A stretch of 64,000 bases of DNA. It comes from Acidimicrobiaceae bacterium. GTDB taxonomy: Bacteria; Actinomycetota; Acidimicrobiia; Acidimicrobiales; RAAP-2. The stretch covers positions 36,823 through 100,822 of the forward strand of contig PKWY01000045.1 in NCBI GenBank assembly GCA_003132205.1. Reading direction: 5' to 3'. Of this stretch, positions 18,410-27,093 are shown piece by piece. Made by a program: the position numbers and the translations under genes. Under the pieces are notes generated by a model, which did no database searches, was not told where the DNA came from, and worked only from the letters and a program-made list of their open reading frames with translations. The stretch's first letter is position 1. The number at the start of each line of letters is the position of its first letter.

Positions 18410-18613
18410 CTAGGTGAGGAGCAAGCCATCTTCGACGAGAATCGTCGGCGTTGTTCTCTTTCCTGCGTGGATTGATGCCATTTCCTCGCGACCGGCGTCA
18501 CCAGCTTCGAAGTCAATTCGTTGGGAGTGCACGCGCTGATCGGCAAGAAATGCCTTCAAGCGGGTGCGGCGCGAGCACCTCCAAGTTTCGAGCACTCTCA
18601 GCGTGGCCGTGTT
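18410..18613 (-). pseudogene. Glutaredoxin-like relic
   Basis: The minus frame reads a thioredoxin-fold stretch resembling actinobacterial glutaredoxin/mycoredoxin: TLRVLETWRCSRRTRLKAFL, then RIDFEAGDAGREEM and a GKRTTPTILVEDG cis-Pro loop. The expected Cys-x-x-Cys is reduced to CSRR, so the second cysteine is missing. The frame stops right after the cis-Pro strand, without the final helix. The only in-frame starts are a GTG at 18595 and a CTG just before it. I read it as a decayed gene; a short functional monothiol protein is less likely. Confidence 0.5.
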
Positions 18614-18628
18614 CTCGACTAACGGCGA

Positions 18629-19009
18629 CTAGTTGCGAAGCACGAGGCAGAAAGGGTGCCCCACCGGATCGAGGTAGACCCGAAAGGTGTCACCCGGCTG
18701 GAAATCGGGCTTCGTGGCGCCGAGGGCGAGGACGTGTTCTTCACCACGATCAAGATCATCGATGACGAAGTCCAGATGCAACTGTTGGGGCAGGGGCCCA
18801 TCGGGCCACGTAGGGGCCACGTAGGAGTCGATCTTTTGAAACGCCAGCGTGGGTTGACCGCCGTTCAATAACTCAATCCAATCGACATCCTCGGAAGGAA
18901 AGTCACCGAGCGGCTCAATCGCGAGGCCGGTGAGTTGTGAGTAGAAATCCGCGAGCGCCAAAGGGTCGGGACAGTCGAGCGCGGCGAGTTGGAAACGAGG
19001 CAGGGTCAT
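18629..19009 (-). CDS. VOC-family (glyoxalase-like) protein
   Basis: A 126-residue vicinal-oxygen-chelate protein made of two beta-alpha-beta-beta-beta units. It begins FQLAALDCPDPLALADFYSQL, has a QLHLDFVIDDLDRGEEHVLALGA second unit and ends YLDPVGHPFCLVL, the pattern of single-domain glyoxalase/bleomycin-resistance-like proteins. A His in HLDFVI and the terminal HPFCLV region would supply metal ligands. The catalysed reaction is unknown. It is intact although flanked by pseudogenes. Confidence 0.85.
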   Translation of the reverse strand: MTLPRFQLAALDCPDPLALADFYSQLTGLAIEPLGDFPSEDVDWIELLNGGQPTLAFQKIDSYVAPTWPDGPLPQQLHLDFVIDDLDRGEEHVLALGATKPDFQPGDTFRVYLDPVGHPFCLVLRN

Positions 19010-19040
19010 CGGCCAAAAGTACTTGAGCCGCCGTGCTGCA

Positions 19041-19471
19041 TCAAGTGAACTTGGCCTGCAGGTCGGCGAAGAAGGCGTCGGAGAGCTTTCGGAAGTCCTT
19101 CTGGGTCAACTAAATCTTCTCACCGACTCCGATCTTCAACACGGTGTTCTCGGGTTTCATCTTGATGGTGCTGTCAGTGCCCATGACCCCGCCATTGAGC
19201 ATGAGAGAGCCCGAGATCACGCGGACTTCGTTCATGGCGTTCCCGTCCTTCAGCTCGATCGCGCGAACGCGGTGAACGAAGTAACCCTCGAGCGCGATCA
19301 GCAGGTTATTGAAGTAGGCGTGTTCGAGGGATTTGGCGGCCATTACGAACGAAGGATCCGCGGAACTCTTGGTCACCTGCGCCATGAACTTCTTGAACGT
19401 CGCGATGTCGTTGTTCACGCGCGAGCGGCACGCGTCAATGTGTCCTGGGGGTACTCGTTCCTTGAGAGCAT
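19041..19471 (-). pseudogene. Conserved actinobacterial protein, broken by frameshift and stop
   Basis: Reading the minus strand from ATG 19471 gives MLSRNEYPQDT. A one-base loss near ACACATTG then shifts the frame, after which IDACRSRVNNDIATFKKF through LEGYFVHRVRAIELKDGNAMNEVR and VLKIGVGEKI continue. An in-frame TAG at 19110-19112 interrupts, and LTQKDFRKLSDAFFADL follows in the same frame to TGA at 19041. The whole resembles a ~140-residue protein I associate with many actinobacteria, of unknown function. Two independent lesions in one gene indicate true decay, not one sequencing error. Confidence 0.7.
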
Positions 19472-19588
19472 GTCCGTAACATACTTCAACAGCCAAGGGA
19501 TCTACTCTGGAATTCAGACCGCGCCACGGCTGATTTGCGCTGCGATGCGGTGACGCGAAGGCGGGCGAGCGAGAATCACGGGAGGCGA

Positions 19589-19749
19589 CTTCGCCTCGCA
19601 ACGTCGTGGTGATTCTGCTCGACTCGCTGAATCGCCACCAGCTCGAGACGCACGGACCATCGGAGTTCACGACGCCCAACCTGAAGCGCCTCGCCGAGCG
19701 TTCTTTGCGCTTCACGAACCATCACACGAGATCGCTGCCGTGCATGCTC
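19589..19749 (+). pseudogene. Sulfatase N-terminal fragment
   Basis: The plus frame shows RNVVVILLDSLNRHQLETHG, then TTPNLKRLAERSLRFTNHHTRSLPCM. This matches the start of an arylsulfatase/alkaline-phosphatase-superfamily enzyme, with the metal-binding Asp and the pre-cysteine region. Similarity ends at about 19749, and the next ~100 bases carry nothing like a sulfatase. Only about 50 residues of a normally 450-500-residue enzyme remain. Confidence 0.6.
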
Positions 19750-19943
19750 GACCGCCAACGTGCTGTCGGCTCGCTCGAAGCGTCACCAGTCGGTGTTTGT
19801 GCGGTTGCCTTCGATTTGGCAGGCCACGTTGATGTCCCCATGAGAACGAGGTTGGAAAACTGACTTCTCGCTTGGTCATACGGAGAACTTCGGGCGCGCA
19901 GGCTCGAACGATCGACTTTGCCACTGCGTGCGCGGCAGCCCGG

Positions 19944-20192
19944 CTACTTATGGATGATGAGGTAGAAGCCCCACACGCCGGTGGCGAGGATGACGAGGGT
20001 AATGAGCGAAATCAACACCGCGTTGACGCTGCGCAACGCGGCGGTCGCGTCCGGGCGACGAAAGACCGACAGCGAGTACACGCCCACGGAGAAGACCACG
20101 ACGAGACCAATGCCGAGGCCCACGCTCGTCGCGAGGACCTGGCCGAGCGCGTGCCAATTGATGAGCGGGGTAGGAGGGGTAGGCGCGGTCAT
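19944..20192 (-). CDS. Small membrane protein linked to PiT permease
   Basis: An 82-residue protein with two hydrophobic helices (SVGLGIGLVVVFSVGVYSL and VLISLITLVILATGVWGFYLII) joined by a short charged loop, FRRPDATAALRSV. It starts four bases after the phosphate permease stop, so the two are almost certainly co-transcribed. Similar small proteins often sit after pit genes in actinobacteria, but I know no function. An accessory or stabilising role for the permease is an inference. Confidence 0.8.
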   Translation of the reverse strand: MTAPTPPTPLINWHALGQVLATSVGLGIGLVVVFSVGVYSLSVFRRPDATAALRSVNAVLISLITLVILATGVWGFYLIIHK

Positions 20193-20196
20193 CTTT

Positions 20197-21357
20197 TCAA
20201 GCCCCGACGCTGACGGCCCCGGTGGCCTTCTCGAACGCCTCGCCGTGCTCGCCCCATCGGTCGTTGACGTTGTCGGCGGTGATCTTGTTCTTGCGCGAGA
20301 GCAGGAAGATGACCGTGCAGTAGGCGACGAGGGCCACGGACATCACAACGACGCCGAGCGAAGCGCCGAAGAGGCGCTCCACGTAGAAGGCCAGCGCGCC
20401 GCAGATCGCGGCGGCGGGCAAGGTGACCACCCAGGCGATGGCCACATCCCTGGCCAAGGTCCAGCGGACTGTGCGCTTCTTCGTGCCCACTCCCGAACCG
20501 AGAATCGAGCCGGTCGCCACGTGCGTGGTCGAGAGCGGCATCCCGAAGTGGCTCGCCGAAAGGATGACCACGGACGACGTCATCTGGGCGGCGAAACCTT
20601 GGGTGGGGCTGAGCTTGGTGAAGCCTTGTCCCATCGTGCGGATGATGCGCCATCCGCCAATGAACGTTCCCGCAGCGATCGAAAGTCCGCAGATCACCAC
20701 CACCCATTTGGGCGTCGAACTGTTTGCACCGATCGTGCCGTTGGCGATGAGGGCCAGCGTGATCACGCCCATGGTCTTCTGCGCGTCGTTCGTGCCGTGG
20801 GCGATTGAGAGCAGTGATGTCGAACCGATCTGGCCGACGCGCATGCCGAGCGACTTGGTGCCGCTGTCGACGTTCCTCGTGAGGTATCGCGCCAGGGACG
20901 TGGCGACCGCCGCGATGACGAGCGCGATCACCGGCGCCGCAACGGCCGGAGCCAGAACCTTTCCAGCGATGCCGCTCCACAGCACGGCACTTCCGCCCGC
21001 ATGGGCCATCATGGCTCCAACGACCCCGCCGATGAGTGCGTGACTCGAGGAGGAAGGGATTCCGAAATACCACGTGGTGACGTTCCAAGCGATTGCTCCC
21101 ACGAGCCCGCCGAAAACGACGGGCAGGATGATGCTCGTTTGGCTGACGATTCCGCTCGCGATCGTGGCGGCGACCTTCAACGAGAGAAATGCGCCCACGA
21201 GGTTGAGGACGCTGCTCAAGATCACGGCAGTCTTTGGCTTCAATGCCCCGGTCGCCACCGTTGGAGCAACGGCGTTGGCGGTGTCGTGAAAACCGTTGGT
21301 GAAATCGAATCCGATCGCGATTAGGACGACAAAAGCGAGAACAAATGAATTGTGCAC
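20197..21357 (-). CDS. pit: Inorganic phosphate transporter, PiT family
   Basis: A 386-residue low-affinity phosphate permease. The family signature GFDFTNGFHDTANAVAP is at residues 16-32 and its inverted counterpart SIAHGTNDAQKTMGVI lies in the second half, with about ten membrane helices. GSSSHALIGGVVGA and TTHVATGSILGSG are also typical. PiT proteins co-transport metal-phosphate with protons. GTG 21357 has GAAGTGAAG upstream. The gene is divergent from the alkyl sulfatase gene, and the shared upstream region contains a PHO-box-like repeat. Confidence 0.94.
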   Translation of the reverse strand: MHNSFVLAFVVLIAIGFDFTNGFHDTANAVAPTVATGALKPKTAVILSSVLNLVGAFLSLKVAATIASGIVSQTSIILPVVFGGLVGAIAWNVTTWYFGIPSSSSHALIGGVVGAMMAHAGGSAVLWSGIAGKVLAPAVAAPVIALVIAAVATSLARYLTRNVDSGTKSLGMRVGQIGSTSLLSIAHGTNDAQKTMGVITLALIANGTIGANSSTPKWVVVICGLSIAAGTFIGGWRIIRTMGQGFTKLSPTQGFAAQMTSSVVILSASHFGMPLSTTHVATGSILGSGVGTKKRTVRWTLARDVAIAWVVTLPAAAICGALAFYVERLFGASLGVVVMSVALVAYCTVIFLLSRKNKITADNVNDRWGEHGEAFEKATGAVSVGA

Positions 21358-21429
21358 GCTTCACTTCTAGCAAGCGGAACGGGGGTTCTCCCATAAAAAG
21401 CCCCGTAATTAGCCTACTTTTGTTTCAAA

Positions 21430-21447
21430 TTTCACCTTCTCTTTACC
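21430..21447 (+). promoter_or_regulatory. PHO-box-like direct repeat
   Basis: TTTCACC (21430-21436) and CTTTACC (21441-21447) are spaced 11 bases start to start, resembling the GTTCACC 11-mer repeat bound by actinobacterial PhoP. They match the consensus at 6/7 and 5/7 positions. The site lies about 75 bases before the divergent pit start, but on the strand opposite to pit. Confidence 0.3.
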
Positions 21448-21559
21448 TTGGCCAAGTCTGGCGCGAACCCGGGCGAATCGGAGCCGATCGAACCGGGATT
21501 CTGAGAGGTTGTGGTTAGAGTTGCCGTGACCCAGTCAGGTGCATCGAGGAGGTACGGCC

Positions 21560-23494
21560 GTGGCCGAATTGACACCAGAGCGCAAGCCGGCGAGCGACGT
21601 TACCGAGGCTCGACAGGCGGACGTTCGCCAGAAGATCGCGTCTGGCTCCAACGAGGATTTCGAGATCGCCGAGCGCGGTCGTATCGCCCCGGGAGCGCCT
21701 CGTCAGGTGCCGGGGCGTTTCGGTCACGCGGTGTGGGACCTCGACAGCTACGCGTTCCTCGACGACCCCGTGCTCAAGGAGAATCCGCCGGCAACGGTGA
21801 ACCCGAGCTTGTGGCGCCAGGGCCGGCTGAACAACATCGCCGGGCTCTTCGAAGTGGCACCGTCGATCTATCAGGTCCGAGGGATGGACATCTCCAACGT
21901 CACGTTCATCGCCGGCGAGACCGGATGGATCGTCATCGATCCGCTGACCGCCGAGGAGACCGCCTGCGCGGCGCTGGCGTTGATCGACGAGCACGTCGGC
22001 GCGCGCCCGATTCACGCGGTCGTCTACACGCACAGCCACACCGACCACTTCGGCGGGATCCACGGGCTGCTGAGCGAAGAGGAGATCGCGTCCGGCGACG
22101 TCAAGTTGATCGCTCCGGTTGGCTTCTTCGAAGCCGCGATAAGCGAGAACGTGCTCGCCGGCACGGCGATGCTTCGTCGCGCCATGTACATGTACGGGGC
22201 GTTGCTCGCCCACGACGCCCAGGGCCACGTCGATACCGGACTTGGAAAGGGCCTTCCCGCGCTTCCGACCGTCGGGTTGGCGGCCCCGAACATGGAGATT
22301 GAAACGACCGGGACCGAACTGGTCATCGACGGCGTGCGGATGGTCTTTCAGATCACCCCGGGCACCGAGGCGCCTGCGGAGATGAACATCTTCTTTCCCG
22401 AGATGCGCGCGCTCTGCATGGCGGAGAACTGCACGTCCAACCAGCACAACGTCTACACCCTGCGCGGCGCCCAGGTTCGCGACGCGTTGCTCTGGAGCAA
22501 GTACATCGACGAGTCATTGGAGCTCTACGGGTCCGGCACCGACGTGCTGTTCGCGAGTCACCACTGGCCGCGCTGGGGCGACGAGGCGATCACTCGCTTC
22601 CTCGCGAGTCAGCGTGACGCGTACCGATACGTGCACGACCAGACGCTTCGCCTCGCCAACCTCGGCCTCACCGCGAACGAGATCGCCGAACAGCTGACCC
22701 TGCCGGCGGGGCTCGAGGACGAGTTCTTCAATCACGGCTACTACGGGACCGTCTCACACAATTCCAAGGCGGTCTACCAGCGTTACCTCGGTTGGTTTGA
22801 CGGCAACCCGGCCCACCTTTGGCCCAACCCGCCGGTCGAGGCGGCGAAACGGTACGTCGAGTTCATGGGCGGCGCCGAGGCGGTGCTCGAAAAGGCGCAG
22901 AGGTACTTCGACGCCGGCGACTATCGGTGGGTCGTCGAAGTGGTGAACCACGTCGTCTTCGCCGAGCCCCAGAACGAGACGGCGCGCCTGTTCCAGGCGG
23001 ACGCCCTGGAGCAGCTGGGCTACCAGAGCGAGTCGGGTCCGTGGCGTGACTTCTACCTGACCGGCGCGTTGGAGCTTCGATCGAATGGCACGCAACTGAA
23101 GGGCCTGCGCGGGAACGCTCTCGGCCCGGGACTCGTGAAGTCAATGACCTTCGAACTGCTCATCGACCTACTGGGTGTTCGCCTCAACGGTCCGCGCGCC
23201 GAAGCACTGAACTTCGATGCGAACGTCGTCGTCAGCAATCGGGGGAACGATGTCTGGACGGTCGGTGTTCGACACGGCGTCATCCACGCCCGTCACGGCG
23301 CGCGGAACTCCGGCGCCGCACTGGAGATCGAGACGACCATCGAGGAGTTCGCGGCGTTGGGTTCAGGATCGAAGAGCCTCGAGCAACTGATGAACGGCGA
23401 CGGCTTTCACGTCGAAGGCGACGTGGCGCTGCTCCACGAGTTCATTGAGTGCCTCGACACGTTTGAATTCGGTTTCGAGATCGTGATGCCTTAG
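21560..23494 (+). CDS. Alkyl sulfatase (SdsA1/BDS1-type metallo-beta-lactamase fold)
   Basis: A 644-residue alkyl/aryl sulfatase that would hydrolyse long-chain alkyl sulfate esters such as dodecyl sulfate. The binuclear zinc motif is His158-x-His160-x-Asp162-His163 in THSHTDHFGG. AENCTSNQHNVYTLRG is the family sulfate-binding region, followed by the all-alpha dimerisation domain and a C-terminal SCP2-like domain (~530-644). GTG 21560 is preceded by GAGGAGG at ideal spacing; an upstream GTG at 21539 is less likely. No signal peptide is seen, so the enzyme is cytoplasmic, unlike Pseudomonas SdsA1. Its stop overlaps the convergent dehydrogenase stop (TTAG). Confidence 0.9.
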   Translation: MAELTPERKPASDVTEARQADVRQKIASGSNEDFEIAERGRIAPGAPRQVPGRFGHAVWDLDSYAFLDDPVLKENPPATVNPSLWRQGRLNNIAGLFEVAPSIYQVRGMDISNVTFIAGETGWIVIDPLTAEETACAALALIDEHVGARPIHAVVYTHSHTDHFGGIHGLLSEEEIASGDVKLIAPVGFFEAAISENVLAGTAMLRRAMYMYGALLAHDAQGHVDTGLGKGLPALPTVGLAAPNMEIETTGTELVIDGVRMVFQITPGTEAPAEMNIFFPEMRALCMAENCTSNQHNVYTLRGAQVRDALLWSKYIDESLELYGSGTDVLFASHHWPRWGDEAITRFLASQRDAYRYVHDQTLRLANLGLTANEIAEQLTLPAGLEDEFFNHGYYGTVSHNSKAVYQRYLGWFDGNPAHLWPNPPVEAAKRYVEFMGGAEAVLEKAQRYFDAGDYRWVVEVVNHVVFAEPQNETARLFQADALEQLGYQSESGPWRDFYLTGALELRSNGTQLKGLRGNALGPGLVKSMTFELLIDLLGVRLNGPRAEALNFDANVVVSNRGNDVWTVGVRHGVIHARHGARNSGAALEIETTIEEFAALGSGSKSLEQLMNGDGFHVEGDVALLHEFIECLDTFEFGFEIVMP

Positions 23495-24567
23495 GCCTTC
23501 AGCCGGGCAATGACGTCGTCAACGACGCCACTTGTCGTCGCCTCGCCTCCGAGATCGAAGGTTCGCACTCCGGCCGCGGCGCCCGCGAGGGTCGCCGAAC
23601 GCAGTCGTTCCGCCGCCACCCGGTACGCCGGGTAGTCGAGGTGCAGCGCCGCCTGGTCGAGTAGCGCCGCCTCGGCGAGCAGCATCGCCATGGGGTTCGC
23701 CACGTTCTTGCCTTCGAGGGTCGGCGCCGTGCCGTGGGGCGCCTCGGCCATCGCCACCTGGGGGTGGAGATTCTCGTCGAGCGACATCAGCACTGACTCG
23801 GCGCCCGCGATCGAGCCGAACATCGCGAGCACGAGGTCGCTCAGGCAGTCGCCGTCGCGGTTGAGGGCGGGAATCACGAGCGCCTGCTCGTGCACGTCGG
23901 TGAGCAACCCCGCGTAGGAGGCATCGATCAAGGTGGGTCGATACGTCACGCCGGGGTAGCGCGCGGCGGCGGCGTCCATCTCTTCCTTGAGCATCCCCTC
24001 GTAGGTGGGCGACACGGTCCACTTCGGTCCGCCGTAGACCATGCCGTCGATCTGCGACGCCGCCTTGAAGGCATACTCCGAGACGAAGCGGCACGTCGAG
24101 CGTTCGATGCGCTCGGTGCGCCATGCGACTTCGGTGAAATCGCCGGCGATGCCCTCGCGGCCTTCGTCGGCTCCGTAGGCGTCACCCACGGCCATGCGGA
24201 TCACGATGATCGGCTTGTTCGTCGCCACCACCGGCGCAACTCCGGGAATACGGCGCCCCGTCCGCACGATCACCGAGCCCCCGATGCCTTCGCGGAGCAG
24301 TCGGTTGGGTGAGCCAACGCCGCGCATCTCCGGAGGCGTCACCGTGGCGGCCTTGAGGCCGAGTCCGGTCTCGACCATCGCCGCCGCGGCCTCTCGGACT
24401 ATGTCATTATTCGTCGCACGGCGCTTCTCCAGCGAGAGGTCGTAGTGAACGAATTCGAGGGGAACCCCGAGGATTTCGGGTGTCATTGCGCGAAGCGCCT
24501 CGATGAGAAGCTCCTGGCCGGTCTGGTCGCCGTCGCACACGATGATCTTTGCGGTAGTTGTGGTCAC
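23491..24567 (-). CDS. Isocitrate/isopropylmalate dehydrogenase-family protein
   Basis: A 358-residue beta-decarboxylating dehydrogenase homologue. The N-terminal IIVCDGDQTGQEL is the usual GDGIG region in altered form. NRDGDCLSDLVLAMFGSIAGAESV carries the metal-binding Asp residues, and AEAPHGTAPTLEGKNVANP is the conserved nucleotide-binding loop. Overall it resembles NAD-type isocitrate dehydrogenases more than LeuB, but the substrate is uncertain. GTG 24567 is chosen for AGGAG upstream; a start at 24603 would add 12 non-conserved residues. Confidence 0.82.
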   Translation of the reverse strand: MTTTTAKIIVCDGDQTGQELLIEALRAMTPEILGVPLEFVHYDLSLEKRRATNNDIVREAAAAMVETGLGLKAATVTPPEMRGVGSPNRLLREGIGGSVIVRTGRRIPGVAPVVATNKPIIVIRMAVGDAYGADEGREGIAGDFTEVAWRTERIERSTCRFVSEYAFKAASQIDGMVYGGPKWTVSPTYEGMLKEEMDAAAARYPGVTYRPTLIDASYAGLLTDVHEQALVIPALNRDGDCLSDLVLAMFGSIAGAESVLMSLDENLHPQVAMAEAPHGTAPTLEGKNVANPMAMLLAEAALLDQAALHLDYPAYRVAAERLRSATLAGAAAGVRTFDLGGEATTSGVVDDVIARLKA

Positions 24568-24756
24568 GTTTGACGCTCCTGGCAAAAAGATTGGAAAGTC
24601 CAAATATCAAGCACTTGGAACCAAGTACTGACGCACGCCAACCTTAATGCAAAGGCCTTGCGTCGAAGTCTGGTGAAGAGTGGATTCGCGTGAAAGCAGC
24701 CGGCCAGATCGTTGATGTTCGTTGATCGGCCTCGTTGTTTTCAAATGCGGGGACCA

Positions 24757-24930
24757 GCCGAACGTGAAGTCGTGGGCCTGGACCCCGTTGGTGGAGCGGA
24801 GCCCGAGGAGGCCCACCGAGTCGGCGCTTTTGGAATACAAGGTGTAGAGACGAGGGAAGCCCTCGACGTTGACCGTCTTGTAGTACTTGCCGTTCAGCGT
24901 CTCGGTGATCGTTCCCTTGCCGCGGACCAC
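24757..24930 (-). pseudogene. DipZ-like C-terminal domain fragment
   Basis: The minus frame reads GKGTITETLNGKYYKTVNVE, a FPRLYTLYS strand, then GLLGLRSTNGVQAHDFTFG. This closely follows the C-terminal beta domain of DipZ-type thioredoxin-like cytochrome c biogenesis proteins, which normally end at FTFG. Here the frame runs on without a stop after FTFG, and the upstream sequence lies in other frames. No thioredoxin or membrane part is present. The surrounding bases, 24604-25107, contain no other gene I can support. Confidence 0.5.
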
Positions 24931-25107
24931 TCGTCTCCCATGGTGCCGTAATGAAACAACGTGACTGTCGTCTCAGGTCAAGGGCGGCCTGGTCTGCATC
25001 GACCGAAGCCACTGGTACTACTTCCCCGACGTCCGATTTCGTTGCAGAATCTCGAGGCGTTCGCAAGGTGATTGGAAGATTCCTCGTGACAGGGCGCGTC
25101 CCAGCTC

Positions 25108-25773
25108 CTAGAGCAACCGTCGCTCGGCGGCCCAGTTCGTGAGCTGATGGCGATTGGAGAGTTGCAGCTTGCGCAGGACCGCAGAAACATGGCTCTCCAC
25201 CGTCTTGATGGAGATGTCCAGCTGCACTGCGATCTCCTTGTAGGCATAGCCCCTCGCGATGAGGCGCAGGACTTCGATTTCCCTCGGAGTGAGTTGATCG
25301 AGTTCTGGGTCGAGCGTCGGAGGTGTGGTTGCGCCCGGGTGGTCCTTCGATGAAAAGGCGTCGAGCACGAATCCGGCCAGCCGCCGAGAGAACACCGCGT
25401 CCCCGCCCGCGGTGCGGATGATCGCCTCGACGAGTTCGGGTCCCTCGATGTTCTTCGTCACGTATCCGCGAGCCCCGGCGCGAATGATCGTGATGACGTC
25501 TTCCGCGGCGTCCGAGACCGAGAGGGCGAGGAACTTGACATTGGAGTTCGCCTTTACGACGCCCTCGAGCACTGCGAGCCCCCCGCCATCAGGCATATGA
25601 ACATCCAGGAGCACGACGTCCGGCGAGCGTTCGATGATCATCTCGATCGCGGCCGGCACCTGGTCCGCTTCACCGATGATTTCGACGTGTCCCGCGAGTT
25701 CGGCGCGTATTCCGGCCCGGATAAGCGCGTGGTCATCGACCAGAAAGACTCGAGGCAGCGCCACCGTGCTCAC
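25108..25773 (-). CDS. NarL/LuxR-family response regulator of PspC-kinase system
   Basis: A 221-residue two-component regulator. The receiver domain spans 1-120 with acidic pocket VDDH near residues 12-15, phospho-acceptor Asp57 in VVLLDVHMPDGG, and Lys in YVTKNI. The LuxR-type helix-turn-helix (LTPREIEVLRLIARGYAYKEI to VESHVSAVLRKL) occupies about residues 155-205. Its ATG overlaps the kinase stop by four bases, so the pair is translationally coupled. It probably controls the divergent PspC/LiaF-like gene and its own operon through the palindromes between them. Confidence 0.9.
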   Translation of the reverse strand: MSTVALPRVFLVDDHALIRAGIRAELAGHVEIIGEADQVPAAIEMIIERSPDVVLLDVHMPDGGGLAVLEGVVKANSNVKFLALSVSDAAEDVITIIRAGARGYVTKNIEGPELVEAIIRTAGGDAVFSRRLAGFVLDAFSSKDHPGATTPPTLDPELDQLTPREIEVLRLIARGYAYKEIAVQLDISIKTVESHVSAVLRKLQLSNRHQLTNWAAERRLL

Positions 25774-27062
25774 GCCGTGTCAGGTCGATGTGGCATGTGG
25801 AGCTCGACTTCGGTTCCGGCGCCGGGTGAACTCCGGATCACCGCCGTCCCGCCGTGCCGGTTCATTCGCTCAATGATTGAACGCGAGATCCCCTGGCGGT
25901 CGTCGGGCACGCTCTTCATGTCGAACCCGCGGCCTTGGTCGCGGATGAACATCGATACTTGGCCGGGCTCGGCCTCGATGTAGAGGGAGACGTCCTTCGC
26001 GCCCGACCACTTGGCGGCGTTGAGCGTGGCTTCGCGTCCGGCGGCGAGGAGCGCGGAAACGGACTCATCGAGCGCGATGTCGGCGACCACGACCACATCG
26101 ACCCCGACCCCGTAGTTGTCTTCAATCTCACGCTCGATCTCGAGGGCGGACTGGGCGAGTGAAGTGGGGGGATTCGTTGACGTTCCGAATGCTTCGGGGT
26201 TGGCGAGCCAGATCCGAAGATCCCTCTCCTGAATTCGAGCGAGGCGCGTGACTTCTGCGGGGTTGTCGGCCGCGCGCTGGATGAGCGAGAGGGTCTGCAT
26301 CACCGAGTCGTGAACGTGCGCGGCCATGTCCGCGCGGTCTTGGGCCCGAAGGCGGGCCCGACGTTCGTACGAAAGGTCACGGACTGTGCGTATCCACCAG
26401 GGAGCGAAGAGGACGAACAGACCCAGCACCAGAGCAGCGACTCCGACGAGGACGTACGCGGCGGCCCCTTGCTCGTAGCCAACCCGTGAGAGCAACGAGA
26501 TTCCCCAAAGGGCGAGGACAACGCCGACGCCGGTCCGTATCGCAATCCCCTGCCAACCGTCACTGTTCGTCGTGGTCTTAAGCACCGATGAATTCGCCAG
26601 ATCGCGCAAATGTTCGCGCTCGTCGTTCGAACAGCCCCGCCACGCCACCAACCCTTCCAACGCGCTCAACGTGAGGAGCCACAAGAACAGCCCGAGCGCG
26701 TGAAGCCCAAGCGTGCGCAGTGCGATGAGCAGCGTGATGACGGCTATCGAGACGACGAAGAGGATCTCCTTCTCGCGCTTGTCCGAACTGGTCCTAGCGA
26801 AGATGGACTCGTCTTCGCCCCGGCGGGTGACGCCAATCCACAGCGCCACGTACAAGGCGAGGCCCACGCCGAGAAAGAGTGCACTGATGACGGTAAAAAC
26901 GCGCACGGTCTTCGCCGGGACGCCGAATCGCCTGGCAATGCCGCTGCACACGCCGCCGAGGACCGCGCCCTCGGCACTCCGACGAAATGGACGCTCGGGA
27001 CGACCGGCAACGCGCTTAGGGGCAACTGTCTTCGTGGCGGAGGTCCTTTTGCTGATGGCCAA
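25770..27062 (-). CDS. Sensor histidine kinase with N-terminal PspC domain
   Basis: A 430-residue membrane kinase. A PspC domain occupies ~24-80 (GAVLGGVCSGIARRFGV plus one helix), three or four more helices reach ~225, and a HisKA_3-like segment has the phosphorylatable His251 in AAHVHDSVMQTL. The ATPase domain shows REATLNAAKWSG (N box), IRDQGRGFD and QGISRSIIERM (G boxes). PspC fusions of this kind are known in actinobacteria (MacS-like) and sense envelope stress. The kinase is first in the operon with its regulator and divergent from a second PspC gene, so the module looks self-contained. Confidence 0.9.
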   Translation of the reverse strand: MAISKRTSATKTVAPKRVAGRPERPFRRSAEGAVLGGVCSGIARRFGVPAKTVRVFTVISALFLGVGLALYVALWIGVTRRGEDESIFARTSSDKREKEILFVVSIAVITLLIALRTLGLHALGLFLWLLTLSALEGLVAWRGCSNDEREHLRDLANSSVLKTTTNSDGWQGIAIRTGVGVVLALWGISLLSRVGYEQGAAAYVLVGVAALVLGLFVLFAPWWIRTVRDLSYERRARLRAQDRADMAAHVHDSVMQTLSLIQRAADNPAEVTRLARIQERDLRIWLANPEAFGTSTNPPTSLAQSALEIEREIEDNYGVGVDVVVVADIALDESVSALLAAGREATLNAAKWSGAKDVSLYIEAEPGQVSMFIRDQGRGFDMKSVPDDRQGISRSIIERMNRHGGTAVIRSSPGAGTEVELHMPHRPDTA

Positions 27063-27093
27063 AGTTTGTCACGACTGCCGCAGAGTCACAATC

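Noticed and set aside
20189..21394. A second minus-strand frame of 401 codons over the phosphate permease
   Set aside because: It is a frame-shifted shadow of the clear PiT gene, Arg/His-rich and without hydrophobic helices.
21378..21403. CGGGG...CCCCG arms near the pit start as a terminator or riboswitch
   Set aside because: There are only five paired bases with a long loop, no T-run, and it lies upstream of the gene, not at an end.
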